Of a DNA stretch of 64,000 nt, positions 1 to 8,473 are shown piece by piece; the first letter of the stretch is position 1; the number at the start of each line of letters is the position of its first letter. The notes beneath the pieces were generated by a model that saw only the letters and a program-made list of their open reading frames with translations, was not told where the DNA came from and searched no databases. The translations under genes and the position numbers were made by a program. The stretch is from Mucilaginibacter aquatilis (GTDB taxonomy: Bacteria; Bacteroidota; Bacteroidia; Sphingobacteriales; Sphingobacteriaceae), in NCBI RefSeq assembly GCF_009755275.1, contig NZ_WQLA01000007.1:124001-188000 (forward strand), written 5' to 3'.

Positions 1-708
1 ACCAATATATACTTTGTTGCTGCTATTTAAACCAAAGGCCAGGTTAAACTCTGATTGACCGCCTGTGCGCATGGTGTTTGATAATTGTGCAACAGAACCT
101 CTCACGTTACTTTGATAACTATTGCTTGAATTATATAAATCAATCAAACGTTGATCATAAGCTATGCCTTGAAGTGTACCTTCCTGAGGCAGCTCCTCTT
201 TAGGAACGCTATTTGCGTTAGCTAGGTTGGCATAGTAATTTGCAACAGAATTACCGCCGTTTTGACCGCCGTAAGTTATGTTTTCGTAAAAGTTATTGGT
301 ACGGTTATAGCCTACCCCAAAATTGAAGCTTAAAAGGCCTTTGCTTTTATCTGCTCCGCGAGCCGAATTTACACGCGAGTGAAATACAATAGATGCATTA
401 CTTAGATTAACAGCACTGCGTTTATCGCTCATGTTGTTACCAAGATAACTTGATTTCACATTTGAACCATTGTACTCGGGCGTAAAACTAAATTCAGAAC
501 GGGTGAAGAAACCCAAGCCTGCCGGGTTATTTCCTATGGAGCTCAAATCTCCACCAACGGCAGTACCTGCGTTGCCTATACCTCTAATGCGTGCTGTAGC
601 GCCCGGCTGAAAGGTTGAAAACCTCAGCGCGTCTTGCGCGTACTGTGCAAAGCTATTTTGAGCAAATGCTACTGTAGCAAGTGCGCTTAATAAATATTTG
701 ATTTTCAT
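1..708 (-). CDS. Outer-membrane beta-barrel protein, 3' end outside the window (partial)
   Basis: The reading frame starts at an ATG at 708 on the minus strand and stays open to the window edge, giving 236 codons without a stop. The product begins with a signal peptide of about 21 residues (MKIKYLLSALATVAFAQNSF, then AQ). It continues with DALRFSTFQPGATARIRGIGNAGTAVGGDLSSIGNNPAG, where the GNAGTAVGGDLSSIGNNPAG stretch resembles the N-terminal segment of FadL/OmpP1-type barrels of Bacteroidota. The rest is rich in Asn, Ser, Gly and aromatic residues, as expected for beta strands. It is probably an outer-membrane protein of the transport or UPF0164-like class. The substrate cannot be inferred. 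The C-terminus is missing only because the window ends. Confidence 0.75.
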   Translation of the reverse strand, partial: MKIKYLLSALATVAFAQNSFAQYAQDALRFSTFQPGATARIRGIGNAGTAVGGDLSSIGNNPAGLGFFTRSEFSFTPEYNGSNVKSSYLGNNMSDKRSAVNLSNASIVFHSRVNSARGADKSKGLLSFNFGVGYNRTNNFYENITYGGQNGGNSVANYYANLANANSVPKEELPQEGTLQGIAYDQRLIDLYNSSNSYQSNVRGSVAQLSNTMRTGGQSEFNLAFGLNSSNKVYIG

Positions 709-731
709 ATGTTAAATGTGCAATAAGATGT

Positions 732-1625
732 TTATGGTCTTGATGGACGTGCGCCGCCACCGCCGCCTCCTCCACCTGAGTAACCGCCGCCGCCACCTCT
801 GCTACCGCCGCTGTTACCTGGGTTGTAAGTAGGTCTTTCAACAGTAGTTGGGCGATAAACAGGTTGAGGATTTGATTCGCCACGGGCACCGCGTGATACA
901 CGGCCACCATAACTTCCGTTTGCTCCTGAATTGCCGTTACCGTTTACACTGTTAGTACCTCTTCTGCCCGGATAGTTACCTGCGTTTGGATAATTGCCGC
1001 TGTAACCAACCCTCCGGCCGCTTGTGCTGCCGTAAGAGCCTGATCCGTTAAAGTTACGATTAGGTCTGCTGCGGTAATTTGGATTGTTGTAGGCCGAGTA
1101 GCCTCCCCAATAACCACCACCATAACCCAAGCCGGTTCCCCAGAAAGAATATGGTGAGCCCCAGCCGCCGTAGCCATAACCCCACGGACTGTAGCCTAAG
1201 CCACCGCCCCAGCCCCAGCCGCCACCATAGCCGTAACCAAGGCCAACGCCCAGTCCCCAGCCACTGTAGCCGCCCCAGCCATTACCATACCCATAAGGGC
1301 TGGCAAATGCACTATATGCGTACGGGTTGTTATAACCATAATAGTAATCGCCATAATAATCAAACGGCGAGTTATAACCAAAACGATTTATGCGCGAGGC
1401 ATAACTGTCATAATAATAGTAATCATCATCGTCGCCACTGGTGGCCACGTAACGTTCATCATCACTTATAGCCTGACGATAAACAGGTGCATCACCGGCT
1501 TCTGCTTTGCTGAAGTACACATCGTCATCCTGTTTTGCGTTGGATGCCAACTGACTGGTGGTTGAGCAGGAAGCAAAGGCTAATGCACTTACAAGAATGG
1601 CTGCGTGCAAAAAGTTCCTTTTCAT
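732..1625 (-). CDS. Gly/Tyr-rich low-complexity lipoprotein
   Basis: The 297-residue product starts with a lipoprotein signal peptide ending in LAFASC, with the lipidation cysteine at residue 20. A charged linker (about 21-70) is followed by a Tyr/Asp patch. From about residue 75 to the end the protein is dominated by Gly, Tyr, Ser, Trp and Asn, and it finishes in a poly-Gly tail with basic residues. No enzymatic domain is recognisable. The composition suggests a surface-exposed, flexible or structural lipoprotein. It lies 23 bp downstream of the outer-membrane protein gene's start and is divergent from proS. The strongly biased codons create several long false reading frames on both strands. 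Function unknown. Confidence 0.8.
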   Translation of the reverse strand: MKRNFLHAAILVSALAFASCSTTSQLASNAKQDDDVYFSKAEAGDAPVYRQAISDDERYVATSGDDDDYYYYDSYASRINRFGYNSPFDYYGDYYYGYNNPYAYSAFASPYGYGNGWGGYSGWGLGVGLGYGYGGGWGWGGGLGYSPWGYGYGGWGSPYSFWGTGLGYGGGYWGGYSAYNNPNYRSRPNRNFNGSGSYGSTSGRRVGYSGNYPNAGNYPGRRGTNSVNGNGNSGANGSYGGRVSRGARGESNPQPVYRPTTVERPTYNPGNSGGSRGGGGGYSGGGGGGGGARPSRP

Positions 1626-1672
1626 TTTATAGGGTATATTTAAAGTTGAAGATTAAAAACATAATTAATTTA

Positions 1673-1680
1673 TAAATTTG
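1673..1680 (+). promoter_or_regulatory. Candidate -7 box for proS
   Basis: TAAATTTG matches the Bacteroidetes TAnnTTTG element and lies 50 bp before the proS start. The nearest upstream TTG (1646-1648) is 24 bp away, longer than the usual 19-21, so the call is tentative. Confidence 0.35.
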
Positions 1681-1684
1681 GCAG

Positions 1685-1692
1685 CAAACTTA
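1685..1692 (-). promoter_or_regulatory. Candidate -7 box for the Gly/Tyr-rich lipoprotein gene
   Basis: On the minus strand this reads TAAGTTTG, matching the Bacteroidetes -7 consensus TAnnTTTG. It lies 60 bp before the lipoprotein start at 1625. No well-spaced -33 TTTG was found, so this is only a half-site call. Confidence 0.3.
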
Positions 1693-1730
1693 CATATTTC
1701 AATAGTCAAAATTCATTCCACAAAGTACAT

Positions 1731-3203
1731 ATGAGCAAGGGGATTATAAGTAAAGACGAAGATTACTCGCAATGGTTTAATGACCTTGTAATAAAAGCTG
1801 ATCTTGCCGAATACTCACCGGTAAGAGGTTGCATGATCATTAAGCCGTACGGCTACTCCATATGGGAAAAAATGCAGGCCGCGCTTGATAAGATGTTTAA
1901 AGATACCGGGCACAGCAACGCATATTTTCCGCTGTTAATACCAAAATCCTTCTTCTCAAAAGAGGCAAGTCACGTTGAGGGGTTTGCTAAAGAATGTGCG
2001 GTGGTAACGCATTACCGTTTAAAGAACGATGGCGAAGGCCAAATTATTGTTGACGAGGAAGCAAAATTGGAAGAAGAATTAATTATTCGTCCAACATCTG
2101 AAACCATCATATGGAATACCTACCGCGGCTGGATACAATCTTACCGCGATTTACCTATACTGGTTAACCAATGGGCTAACGTAATGCGCTGGGAAATGCG
2201 TACACGCCTGTTTTTGCGTACCAGCGAATTTTTGTGGCAAGAAGGGCACACAGCCCACGCAACTGCCGAAGAAGCTATTGCCGAAACCGAACAAATGCTG
2301 GAAGTATACGCCGACTTTGTTGAAAACTGGATGAGCGTACCGGTAGTAAAAGGGCGTAAAACTGCCAATGAGCGTTTTGCAGGCGCATTGGATACCTATT
2401 GTATTGAAGCTTTAATGCAGGATGGAAAAGCTCTACAGGCAGGAACATCGCACTTTTTAGGTCAGAATTTTGCAAAGGCATTTGATGTAAAGTTTACCAG
2501 TAAAGAGGGCAAACTGGATTACGTTTGGGCAACATCATGGGGGGTATCTACTCGCTTAATGGGTGCATTAATTATGACCCACTCTGATGATGCCGGTTTA
2601 GTACTTCCTCCAAAACTGGCTCCAATACAGGTTGTTGCTGTCCCAATTTATAAACACGATGAGGAATTAGAAAACATCCGCACTTACATTAAAGGCTTAA
2701 GTGCCGAGCTGCGTGCCAAAGGAATCTCTATTAAATTTGACGACCGTGACACCCAGCGCCCGGGCTTCAAATTTGCCGAATATGAGTTGAAGGGCGTGCC
2801 ATTGCGTATAGCCATTGGTAGCCGCGACATGCAAAACGGAACGGTAGAACTTGCCCGCCGCGACACCAAAACCAAAGAAACTGTAAACCAGGAAGGTTTG
2901 GCTGATCATATTGAGCAGTTACTTGAGCAGATACAAAAAAACATATACGATAAAGCATTTAACTTCCGCGCGGAAAACACAGTTGAAGTAAATGACTACG
3001 AGGAGTTTAAAAGACTATTAGACGAAAAGCCAGGATTCATCTCAGCACATTGGGACGGTACTCTGGAAACCGAGCAACGCATTAAAGAAGAAACCAAAGC
3101 CACCATTCGCTGTATTCCATTAAACAACAAACAGGAAGAAGGCAAATGTATACTGACAGGTAAGCCTTCAACTCAGCGGGTGCTTTTTGCGCGAGCATAT
3201 TAA
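1731..3203 (+). CDS. proS: Proline--tRNA ligase, archaeal/eukaryotic-type (short form)
   Basis: This class II aminoacyl-tRNA synthetase charges tRNA-Pro with proline in the cytoplasm. At 490 residues it matches the short ProRS without the bacterial editing insertion, as is usual in Bacteroidota. Class II motif 2 is visible around residues 118-180 (IIRPTSE, then the [25 protein letters not shown] segment). The anticodon-binding domain begins near residue 290 ([10 protein letters not shown]), and the C-terminus ends in FARAY, typical of the archaeal-type C-terminal domain. The ATG start is followed by an N-terminus normal for the family ([20 protein letters not shown]). It is transcribed away from the lipoprotein gene. 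Confidence 0.97.
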   Translation: MSKGIISKDEDYSQWFNDLVIKADLAEYSPVRGCMIIKPYGYSIWEKMQAALDKMFKDTGHSNAYFPLLIPKSFFSKEASHVEGFAKECAVVTHYRLKNDGEGQIIVDEEAKLEEELIIRPTSETIIWNTYRGWIQSYRDLPILVNQWANVMRWEMRTRLFLRTSEFLWQEGHTAHATAEEAIAETEQMLEVYADFVENWMSVPVVKGRKTANERFAGALDTYCIEALMQDGKALQAGTSHFLGQNFAKAFDVKFTSKEGKLDYVWATSWGVSTRLMGALIMTHSDDAGLVLPPKLAPIQVVAVPIYKHDEELENIRTYIKGLSAELRAKGISIKFDDRDTQRPGFKFAEYELKGVPLRIAIGSRDMQNGTVELARRDTKTKETVNQEGLADHIEQLLEQIQKNIYDKAFNFRAENTVEVNDYEEFKRLLDEKPGFISAHWDGTLETEQRIKEETKATIRCIPLNNKQEEGKCILTGKPSTQRVLFARAY

Positions 3204-3286
3204 TTTTCGGAGACCAGTGGCCGGTGTTCTGTTGTAAGAGAATATAAGAATACCGGCTTCGGGCCTCCAAACTCAAATCACAGAAA

Positions 3287-4426
3287 ATGAAATTCGGAAC
3301 CAAAGCAATACACGCGGGGCAACATCCCGATCCAACTACTGGCGCGGTAATGACGCCAATATATCAAACATCAACCTATGCACAGGCTGCACCGGGCGAT
3401 AATAAGGGTTATGAATACTCGCGTGGTACCAACCCTACCCGTAAAGCCTTGGAAGACTGTTTAGCCGCTTTAGAAAATGCTAAATACGGTCTGGCTTTTT
3501 CAAGTGGCATGGGTGCAACTGATGCGGTAATAAAGTTGCTTTCGCCTGGAGATGAAGTTATTACCGGTAACGATCTTTACGGCGGCTCCTACCGCATTTT
3601 CACTAAGATATTTGCAGGCTATGGCATCACATTCCATTTTCTTGACCTCAGCGATCCGACTATTATAGAAGAGTATGTGAATAAGAATACCAAGCTGGTT
3701 TGGATAGAAACACCTACCAACCCAACCATGCAGGTTGTAGATATTGAAGCCATTGCAGCAATCACTAAAAAGCACGAGCTTACCCTGGTGGTCGACAATA
3801 CATTTGCCTCGCCATACCTGCAAAACCCCATGGATTTGGGAGCTGATATTGTAATGCATTCAGTTACAAAATACATTGGCGGTCACTCTGATTTGGTTAT
3901 GGGTGCTTTGATGATGAACGACGAGGACTTGTACAAACGTCTTTGGTTTATATACAATGCCTGCGGTGCTACACCAGGACCAATGGATAGCTTTTTGGCC
4001 CTGCGTGGCATAAAAACCCTGCACCTGCGCATGAAAGCCCATTGCGAAAACGGCCGTGCCGTTGCTGAGTTTTTAAAGACACATCCAAAGGTTGAAAAAA
4101 TATACTGGCCGGGCTTTACTGATCATCCTAACCACGAAGTAGCCAAAAAACAAATGCGTGATTTTGGCGGCATGATCTCCATCGTGCTTAAAGATGCTGA
4201 CTTGGACGAGACCTTCCGCATCTCATCCAACTTTAAAGTATTTACTTTGGCCGAATCATTGGGTGGTGTAGAATCTTTAATCAATCACCCCGCCACCATG
4301 ACCCACGGCTCTATTCCAAAAGAAGTTCGAGAAAAAGTTGGGGTGGTTGACAACCTGCTGCGCATCAGCGTTGGGGTAGAAGATATTGAGGATTTACTGG
4401 AAGATTTGAAAAACGCGTTGTCATAA
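3287..4426 (+). CDS. PLP-dependent trans-sulfuration enzyme (cystathionine gamma-synthase / gamma-lyase family)
   Basis: The 379-residue protein belongs to the Cys/Met metabolism PLP enzymes. The PLP lysine is K195 within SVTKYIGGHSD. The N-terminus FGTKAIHAG, the motif EYSRGTNPTR (43-52) and the LAESLGGVESL(I)NHPATMTH segment are all characteristic. These enzymes form or cleave cystathionine in methionine and cysteine interconversion. Synthase (MetB-like) and lyase (MccB/CTH-like) cannot be told apart reliably by eye. It follows proS by 83 bp in the same direction but shows no functional link to it. The ATG start gives a complete N-terminus. Confidence 0.93.
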   Translation: MKFGTKAIHAGQHPDPTTGAVMTPIYQTSTYAQAAPGDNKGYEYSRGTNPTRKALEDCLAALENAKYGLAFSSGMGATDAVIKLLSPGDEVITGNDLYGGSYRIFTKIFAGYGITFHFLDLSDPTIIEEYVNKNTKLVWIETPTNPTMQVVDIEAIAAITKKHELTLVVDNTFASPYLQNPMDLGADIVMHSVTKYIGGHSDLVMGALMMNDEDLYKRLWFIYNACGATPGPMDSFLALRGIKTLHLRMKAHCENGRAVAEFLKTHPKVEKIYWPGFTDHPNHEVAKKQMRDFGGMISIVLKDADLDETFRISSNFKVFTLAESLGGVESLINHPATMTHGSIPKEVREKVGVVDNLLRISVGVEDIEDLLEDLKNALS

Positions 4427-4430
4427 AAAT

Positions 4431-4509
4431 AGAACTAAGAGCCAAGAAACAAGAGCTAAGACTTCTAAAAAGTTTTCAAGGGTTCTTGTTTCGTGGCTCT
4501 TGCTTCTTA
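4431..4509. repeat. REP-like imperfect palindrome
   Basis: Two arms of about 27 nt (4432-4458 and 4482-4508) are imperfect reverse complements built around AAGAGCCAAGAAACAAGA. They are separated by a roughly 23-nt AT-rich loop. The sequence could form a long hairpin between the trans-sulfuration gene and the TIGR02757 gene. It lacks a T tract directly after the stem, so it is more like a dispersed palindromic repeat than a simple terminator. Confidence 0.6.
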
Positions 4510-4519
4510 CCTTTAAAAT

Positions 4520-5365
4520 ATGGTCACCGACATTAAATCCTTCCTCGACGCAAAAGTAGCACAATACAACCAACCCGAGTTTATTGAGAACGATCCCATA
4601 GTTATACCCCATCAGTTTACGCTAAAACAGGATATTGAGATCATGGGTTTTTGGGCGGCTACTCTGGCTTGGGGACAGCGCGTAACCATCATCAAAAAAT
4701 GCCGCGAATTAATTGCTTTAATGGATGGCGCTCCTCATGATTTCATCATCAATCATCAGGAACCCGACCTCAAAAAGCTACTGAGCTTTAAGCACCGCAC
4801 TTTTAACGATATCGATACCCTGTATTTCATACAATTTTTCAAGCATCACTATAGTAATTATCACTCGCTGGAAGACGCGTTTTTACCTTCGGTAACAAAC
4901 TCTTTGATTTCAGATGATAGTGGATCTTGTGAATCAAACAATGCAGGGCCTGACACACAGAAGGCCTTAAATCACTTTAGAACGTATTTCTTCTCCTTGC
5001 CCGATTTTCCGCATCGTACTAAAAAGCACGTATCATCACCATCTCAAAAATCTACCTGTAAGCGCCTGAACATGTTTTTGCGCTGGATGGTGCGTAAAGA
5101 TGATGCCGGGGTTGATTTTGGTATATGGAAACGTATTAGCCCAGAAGATTTAATTTGTCCGTGTGATTTACACGTTGATCGCATAGCCCGCAAGCTTAAA
5201 CTCATAACCCGCAAACAAACTGATTGGCAAACGGCCCTCGAACTTACCGATCACCTCCGCCAATTTGACCCCGCCGACCCGGTAAAATATGATTTTGCTT
5301 TATTTGGTTTAGGTATTGAAGAACGGTGGGGACTGGATAACTTATTAGCTGGTGTTAAGTTGTAG
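4520..5365 (+). CDS. TIGR02757 / DUF2400 family protein
   Basis: The 281-residue cytoplasmic protein matches the TIGR02757 family, which is common in Bacteroidota and some other groups. Recognisable segments are the N-terminal LDAKVAQYNQPEFIENDPI, the WAATLAWGQR region around residues 45-53, the FLRWMVRKDDAGVDFGIWKRI segment near 187-207, and the C-terminal KYDFALFGLGIEERWG. No signal peptide or membrane segment is present. The biochemical role of the family is not established. The start is the ATG that gives the family N-terminus, 11 bp after the REP-like palindrome. Confidence 0.85.
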   Translation: MVTDIKSFLDAKVAQYNQPEFIENDPIVIPHQFTLKQDIEIMGFWAATLAWGQRVTIIKKCRELIALMDGAPHDFIINHQEPDLKKLLSFKHRTFNDIDTLYFIQFFKHHYSNYHSLEDAFLPSVTNSLISDDSGSCESNNAGPDTQKALNHFRTYFFSLPDFPHRTKKHVSSPSQKSTCKRLNMFLRWMVRKDDAGVDFGIWKRISPEDLICPCDLHVDRIARKLKLITRKQTDWQTALELTDHLRQFDPADPVKYDFALFGLGIEERWGLDNLLAGVKL

Positions 5366-5406
5366 CCTGCTCTTTTAAGACTTTATCTATATCATTCAAA
5401 ATGACG

Positions 5407-5425
5407 TGAAGTTTGTGTAACTTCA
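5407..5425 (+). promoter_or_regulatory. Inverted repeat just before a start codon
   Basis: TGAAGTT (5407-5413), a 5-nt loop and AACTTCA (5419-5425) form a perfect 7-bp hairpin. It ends 3 nt before the ATG at 5429. In mRNA it would sit over the ribosome-entry region of the small downstream gene; in DNA it could be an operator. Confidence 0.35.
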
Positions 5426-5428
5426 ATC

Positions 5429-5803
5429 ATGCCTTATACCCCAACTCATGAAACCGAGCAACATCTGCAAACTTTCCTCAACGGTAAGTCAGACCATACT
5501 TTAGCCCTGTTTCACCATTTTGTGAGCGAGTATAAAAAGCTGGGTAATATAATACTGCATCCGACTAAAACCATGATAGGAATAGGCGTACCGGAAAAGC
5601 GGATTGCATGGATAACTCAACTAGGAAAAAATTTTATTCATGTGGTGTTTCCGTTTCACAAGCCTTATGAGGAGAACTTGTGCTTTGCCAAAATAGCACA
5701 AGTACCCGGACAGCTACAGTTTAACCATCATTTAAGGATGTTGCAAAAAGAAGATTTGAACGACGAGGTACTGAAGTTCATGCAGATGGCTATGTCTTCA
5801 TAA
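5429..5803 (+). CDS. Small DUF5655-like protein
   Basis: The 124-residue soluble protein contains PTKTMIGIGVPEKRIAWITQLGKNFIHVVFPF and a C-terminal FNHHLRMLQKEDLNDEVLKFMQMA. This pattern resembles the DUF5655 domain (a short alpha/beta domain that recognises no known substrate). There is no signal peptide. It follows the TIGR02757 gene by 63 bp in the same direction and converges on the DUF1349 gene. The family assignment is tentative; that it is a real gene is well supported by its ATG, codon use and clean spacing. Confidence 0.7.
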   Translation: MPYTPTHETEQHLQTFLNGKSDHTLALFHHFVSEYKKLGNIILHPTKTMIGIGVPEKRIAWITQLGKNFIHVVFPFHKPYEENLCFAKIAQVPGQLQFNHHLRMLQKEDLNDEVLKFMQMAMSS

Positions 5804-5819
5804 TTGTTGAATAACAATT
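5802..5819. terminator. Small hairpin between convergent genes
   Basis: AATTGTT (5802-5808), loop GAAT, AACAATT (5813-5819) is a perfect 7-bp AT-rich hairpin exactly between two convergent genes. It may be a weak bidirectional terminator. Confidence 0.35.
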
Positions 5820-6427
5820 TATTTAACCGCTTTTACAACAAAATTTTCAAACACTACCGGGAAACTTTTTTTGCCCGGTGCAGCGGCCACTACACCAATC
5901 TGGGCTTTCACCTTAGGAGGGAAGTACGCTAAACGTAGCATTTTAAAAGTTTTACTATCAAAAGAGTATTCTATTTGCACGTAATCGCCTTTGCGCAGTA
6001 ATTTCAGCCATATTGATTTTGGGCTGTCCGTACGTGGCACAACCGACCAGTCAGAAACTTCACGCGTAACCACGGCACTTACATTTTGCACACCGTCAAC
6101 ATACTCAATACCGGTTTTTATCCAGTTCTTGTTATCTATACGCACCATTAAACCGGCCTGGTGAAACAACTCCTGATAGCTGCCCGTAACTTTTACAGTA
6201 GCTTCAAAGTCACCTTCGGTTTCCTGATAGTAAAACGGCCCCGAATCACGAATGAAATCATAATGAGTAATACGCCAGTAATCAGTACCCGGGTCAACGG
6301 TAAAAGTTAGCTTTTGAGCATTGCCGCTCCATTGTTTAGGTTGATTAAACCATTTCATCGTTTTGGTTTGTGCATTAGCATAAAAACATGCTAGGGTAAG
6401 GCATATTAAAGATATAAGCTTTTTCAT
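5819..6427 (-). CDS. Secreted DUF1349 (concanavalin-like) domain protein
   Basis: The 202-residue product has a signal peptide of about 19 residues (MKKLISLICLTLACFYANAQ). It is followed by a single DUF1349 domain, a beta-sandwich of the concanavalin A-like lectin/glucanase fold. Diagnostic segments are DYWRITHYDFIRDSGPFYYQETEGDFEATVKV, the HQAGLMVRIDNKNWIKTGIEYVDG segment and GVVAAAP near the C-terminus. Homologues are often annotated as regulation of enolase protein 1-like, but the bacterial secreted forms are more likely carbohydrate-related. The substrate is unknown. The gene is monocistronic and convergent with the DUF5655-like gene. Confidence 0.85.
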   Translation of the reverse strand: MKKLISLICLTLACFYANAQTKTMKWFNQPKQWSGNAQKLTFTVDPGTDYWRITHYDFIRDSGPFYYQETEGDFEATVKVTGSYQELFHQAGLMVRIDNKNWIKTGIEYVDGVQNVSAVVTREVSDWSVVPRTDSPKSIWLKLLRKGDYVQIEYSFDSKTFKMLRLAYFPPKVKAQIGVVAAAPGKKSFPVVFENFVVKAVK

Positions 6428-6606
6428 AATTGGTTAAATGTAAACGGAAGCTAAATAAAGGATTTTGGCTGATAGTTTTGTTATTAACCTGATATGTTAT
6501 GATTAACTGGTTCCAGCATCTAACTCTTGTAATTTGAATGCTCCGTGTTGACAATCCATGGTTGGAACCTAAATCAATACGACATAACTTAGCAGGTGTC
6601 CCTCTC
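6428..6606. other. Intergenic region with a wide inverted repeat
   Basis: No gene is supported here. GGTTCCA (6509-6515) and TGGAACC (6563-6569) form a 7-bp inverted repeat separated by 47 nt. The region lies between the end of the nucleoid-associated protein gene and the start of the DUF1349 gene, both on the minus strand, so it may hold a promoter for the latter or a terminator for the former. No clear TAnnTTTG was seen. Confidence 0.3.
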
Positions 6607-7662
6607 CTATTCTTCCTCCTTAAAATAAACTTTATAGTAATTCATGGCCTTGGCATCATCAAATCCCTTTTCAATCAAATCTTTATCACCATGAATATAT
6701 ATATGGAAGTTACGGTCGAGCTTTAAAACACTTTTGTATACACGTGCCTGCTTTTTTACAGCATTATCTGAAATTTCAAACGAGTCGGGTATGCGGGTAT
6801 CGTACTCCTCTTCGTATTGGTTTTTGTAGTTTTTGAATGATTCTATGGCTTGATCGTTGCCCAACACCTCACCTGCAAATTCATCCATCTCAAATGTATC
6901 TTTTTCCTTAAAATACTTCATCGAGCGGTTGAGCAGGTCAATTTTATCAGCCTTGCTCATTTCAAATTCGTCGTCGAGCTTTTGCGTTACAAAATTTTTA
7001 TAAATGCTAAGGGTGTTATTGGTTTGATTAAAGTTATCGTTACGGACCTTCAACTTTAAAAAATCATCTTTCCAGTAAACGGCATCATTGCTACGGTTAG
7101 TTTGATCAATAGCTACCACTTTGTAACCATCTTCCTTTTGCACATTGAAAATCAAACAGCCTTTATCAAGCTTGTTAATGTTAATGGCATTTTCTTCATA
7201 ATCCAAACCAAAGCCCCCTTCCTGAGGATACACCTTCAGAAACGTTTCCTTATTTTCAGATTTGAATATACCTATGGCATCAAGCAGTTCGCCCTCCAAC
7301 TGCACATTGGTAAAATAGCCAATATAAACCTCACCTGCCTTAATTTTAGGATGCCCCGATGTGCTATACAAATGCTTAGCAATTTGCTGCGAAAGCTCGT
7401 GAAAGCGCTGCTTGTCTTCAAAAATATCTGTGCAGTAATGATGGATTTCGTTCAAATGCAAATCGCCGCCCGGATGCATCAGATGGTAAACTTCGTTTGT
7501 TTTTTCAAACGGAGTTAAAAAATACTGCATAAGCAAGCGCGGTATTATCTCATCTTTAAGGTCAATTGGTGCATCAGAAAGCGCATAGCGTTCATCCTGC
7601 AGCGGATTGCCAACATGATGTACCGAGATAGTTTGGAGTGAAGCCTCGAATGAAGTTACCAT
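6607..7662 (-). CDS. Nucleoid-associated protein, NdpA/YejK family
   Basis: The 351-residue cytoplasmic protein resembles the 37-kDa nucleoid-associated protein family (NdpA). Typical features are the N-terminal ISVHHVGNPLQDERYALSD segment, the LMQYFLTPF region near residues 44-52, the central IKAGEVYIGYFTNVQLEGELLDAIGIFKSE block (about 108-137) and YKVVAIDQTNRSNDAVYWKDDFL. The family binds the nucleoid and sometimes phage DNA; its exact role is unclear. The ATG start is 8 bp downstream of a consensus-like -7 box, so its leader may be very short. Confidence 0.85.
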   Translation of the reverse strand: MVTSFEASLQTISVHHVGNPLQDERYALSDAPIDLKDEIIPRLLMQYFLTPFEKTNEVYHLMHPGGDLHLNEIHHYCTDIFEDKQRFHELSQQIAKHLYSTSGHPKIKAGEVYIGYFTNVQLEGELLDAIGIFKSENKETFLKVYPQEGGFGLDYEENAININKLDKGCLIFNVQKEDGYKVVAIDQTNRSNDAVYWKDDFLKLKVRNDNFNQTNNTLSIYKNFVTQKLDDEFEMSKADKIDLLNRSMKYFKEKDTFEMDEFAGEVLGNDQAIESFKNYKNQYEEEYDTRIPDSFEISDNAVKKQARVYKSVLKLDRNFHIYIHGDKDLIEKGFDDAKAMNYYKVYFKEEE

Positions 7663-7670
7663 AGAGGCGG

Positions 7671-7678
7671 CAAAGGTA
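7671..7678 (-). promoter_or_regulatory. Candidate -7 box for the NdpA-family gene
   Basis: On the minus strand this is TACCTTTG (TAnnTTTG). It ends 8 nt before the ATG at 7662, which implies a leader of only a few nucleotides. No clear -33 element was seen. Confidence 0.4.
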
Positions 7679-7709
7679 ATTAATAATTTGAGAGCCGCTA
7701 AAGAGATAC

Positions 7710-8069
7710 TTAACCTGCCTTTACATGCTCCTCCTCCTGACGGCGCAGTTCATTCAGCTGAATTTCATACGTTTTCATGCGGGCATGCAAAATATCAACT
7801 TCTGTACGCAGCATTTGTATTTCAGTAATTAGCTTAGGCGATTCTGTTTTAGTTATCTTTTTTTCGCCGCTTCCTAAAATAAGCCACTCAGGAGAATACT
7901 TCAACTGAAAGCACAGTTTACGAATAAGATAGTAGCTAATTTCCTGCTTGCGGTTAATTACCTTGCTTATAAAACCCTGGTCAACCTCAATGGCTTTGGC
8001 CAAACCTAACTGGCCGCCATGTTCTTTTACAATAACTTTAAGGCGTTTAATAACCGCGTCGTCAGACAT
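7710..8069 (-). CDS. XRE-type helix-turn-helix regulator with C-terminal coiled coil
   Basis: The 119-residue product (start MSDDAVIKRL) has an HTH of the lambda-repressor type at about residues 5-60, with LGLAKAIEVDQGFISKVINRKQEISYYLIRKLCFQL as the DNA-binding core. From about 75 to 115 it has a heptad-patterned coiled coil, probably for dimerisation. I chose the ATG at 8069 over the upstream TTG at 8111. The TTG overlaps a good promoter (-7 box at 8109-8116) and would add a non-conserved extension. Targets are unknown; an autoregulatory or local role is possible. Confidence 0.85.
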   Translation of the reverse strand: MSDDAVIKRLKVIVKEHGGQLGLAKAIEVDQGFISKVINRKQEISYYLIRKLCFQLKYSPEWLILGSGEKKITKTESPKLITEIQMLRTEVDILHARMKTYEIQLNELRRQEEEHVKAG

Positions 8070-8108
8070 AGATAATGCTTTGTTTGCAATTACGTTACTT
8101 AATGCAAA

Positions 8109-8137
8109 CAAACATATAAAATTATAGGCAAGGCCAA
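8109..8137 (-). promoter_or_regulatory. Promoter of the XRE-type regulator
   Basis: On the minus strand, TTG (8137-8135), an 18-bp spacer and TATGTTTG (8116-8109) fit the Bacteroidetes promoter. Transcription would start near 8104, about 35 nt before the ATG at 8069. Confidence 0.5.
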
Positions 8138-8473
8138 TTACTTTTTCACATTATTCAATTGCCTCATCAACTGATCTAAACCGTGATTGTACTTTTTAAT
8201 ACAAATGCTTTCATTTTTATAGAGGCACACCAATTCATCAAGCTTATTTTTATAACGCTCATGCTCGGGGTGTGATGAATGGGGTAGCTTTGTACGTATA
8301 GTATTGAATTTATGCAGCGTTGATTTTTGAAGCAGTAACGGCGCTACGTTTTTATTTTGCTTCATGATGCTGCTTACTTTATTATGCTGGCGACTCATGA
8401 TATAAATTATCAGAAAAATGCCGGCAAAACCAACTGCTGAAAATGCGATAATAAACTTGTTAAGAGTAAACAT
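8138..8473 (-). CDS. Small single-pass membrane protein of unknown function
   Basis: The 111-residue protein has one N-terminal membrane segment (about residues 7-26, FIIAFSAVGFAGIFLIIYIM). A basic, helical, cytoplasmic-type tail contains LDELVCLYKNESICIKKYNHGLDQLMRQLNN. No known family is recognised. It lies upstream of the XRE-type regulator on the same strand, with 68 bp to the regulator's start. Its ATG start and normal codon use support a real gene. Confidence 0.65.
   Translation of the reverse strand: MFTLNKFIIAFSAVGFAGIFLIIYIMSRQHNKVSSIMKQNKNVAPLLLQKSTLHKFNTIRTKLPHSSHPEHERYKNKLDELVCLYKNESICIKKYNHGLDQLMRQLNNVKK

Noticed and set aside
653..910. Minus-strand open frame spanning the gap between the first two genes
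   Set aside because: It crosses the ends of two better supported genes in another frame, and its start falls within the low-complexity region.
1079..1471. Long open frame opposite the Gly/Tyr-rich lipoprotein gene
   Set aside because: It is a shadow produced by the Gly/Tyr-biased codons of the minus-strand gene; its product is rich in His, Asn and Ser and has no domain or signal peptide.
7102..7518. Plus-strand frame of 138 codons inside the NdpA-family gene
   Set aside because: It is antisense to a conserved domain and has no separate promoter or conserved motif.
8067..8111. TTG start at 8111 for the XRE-type regulator
   Set aside because: It overlaps the -7 box of a good promoter, so transcription would begin downstream of it. 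The ATG at 8069 is preferred.
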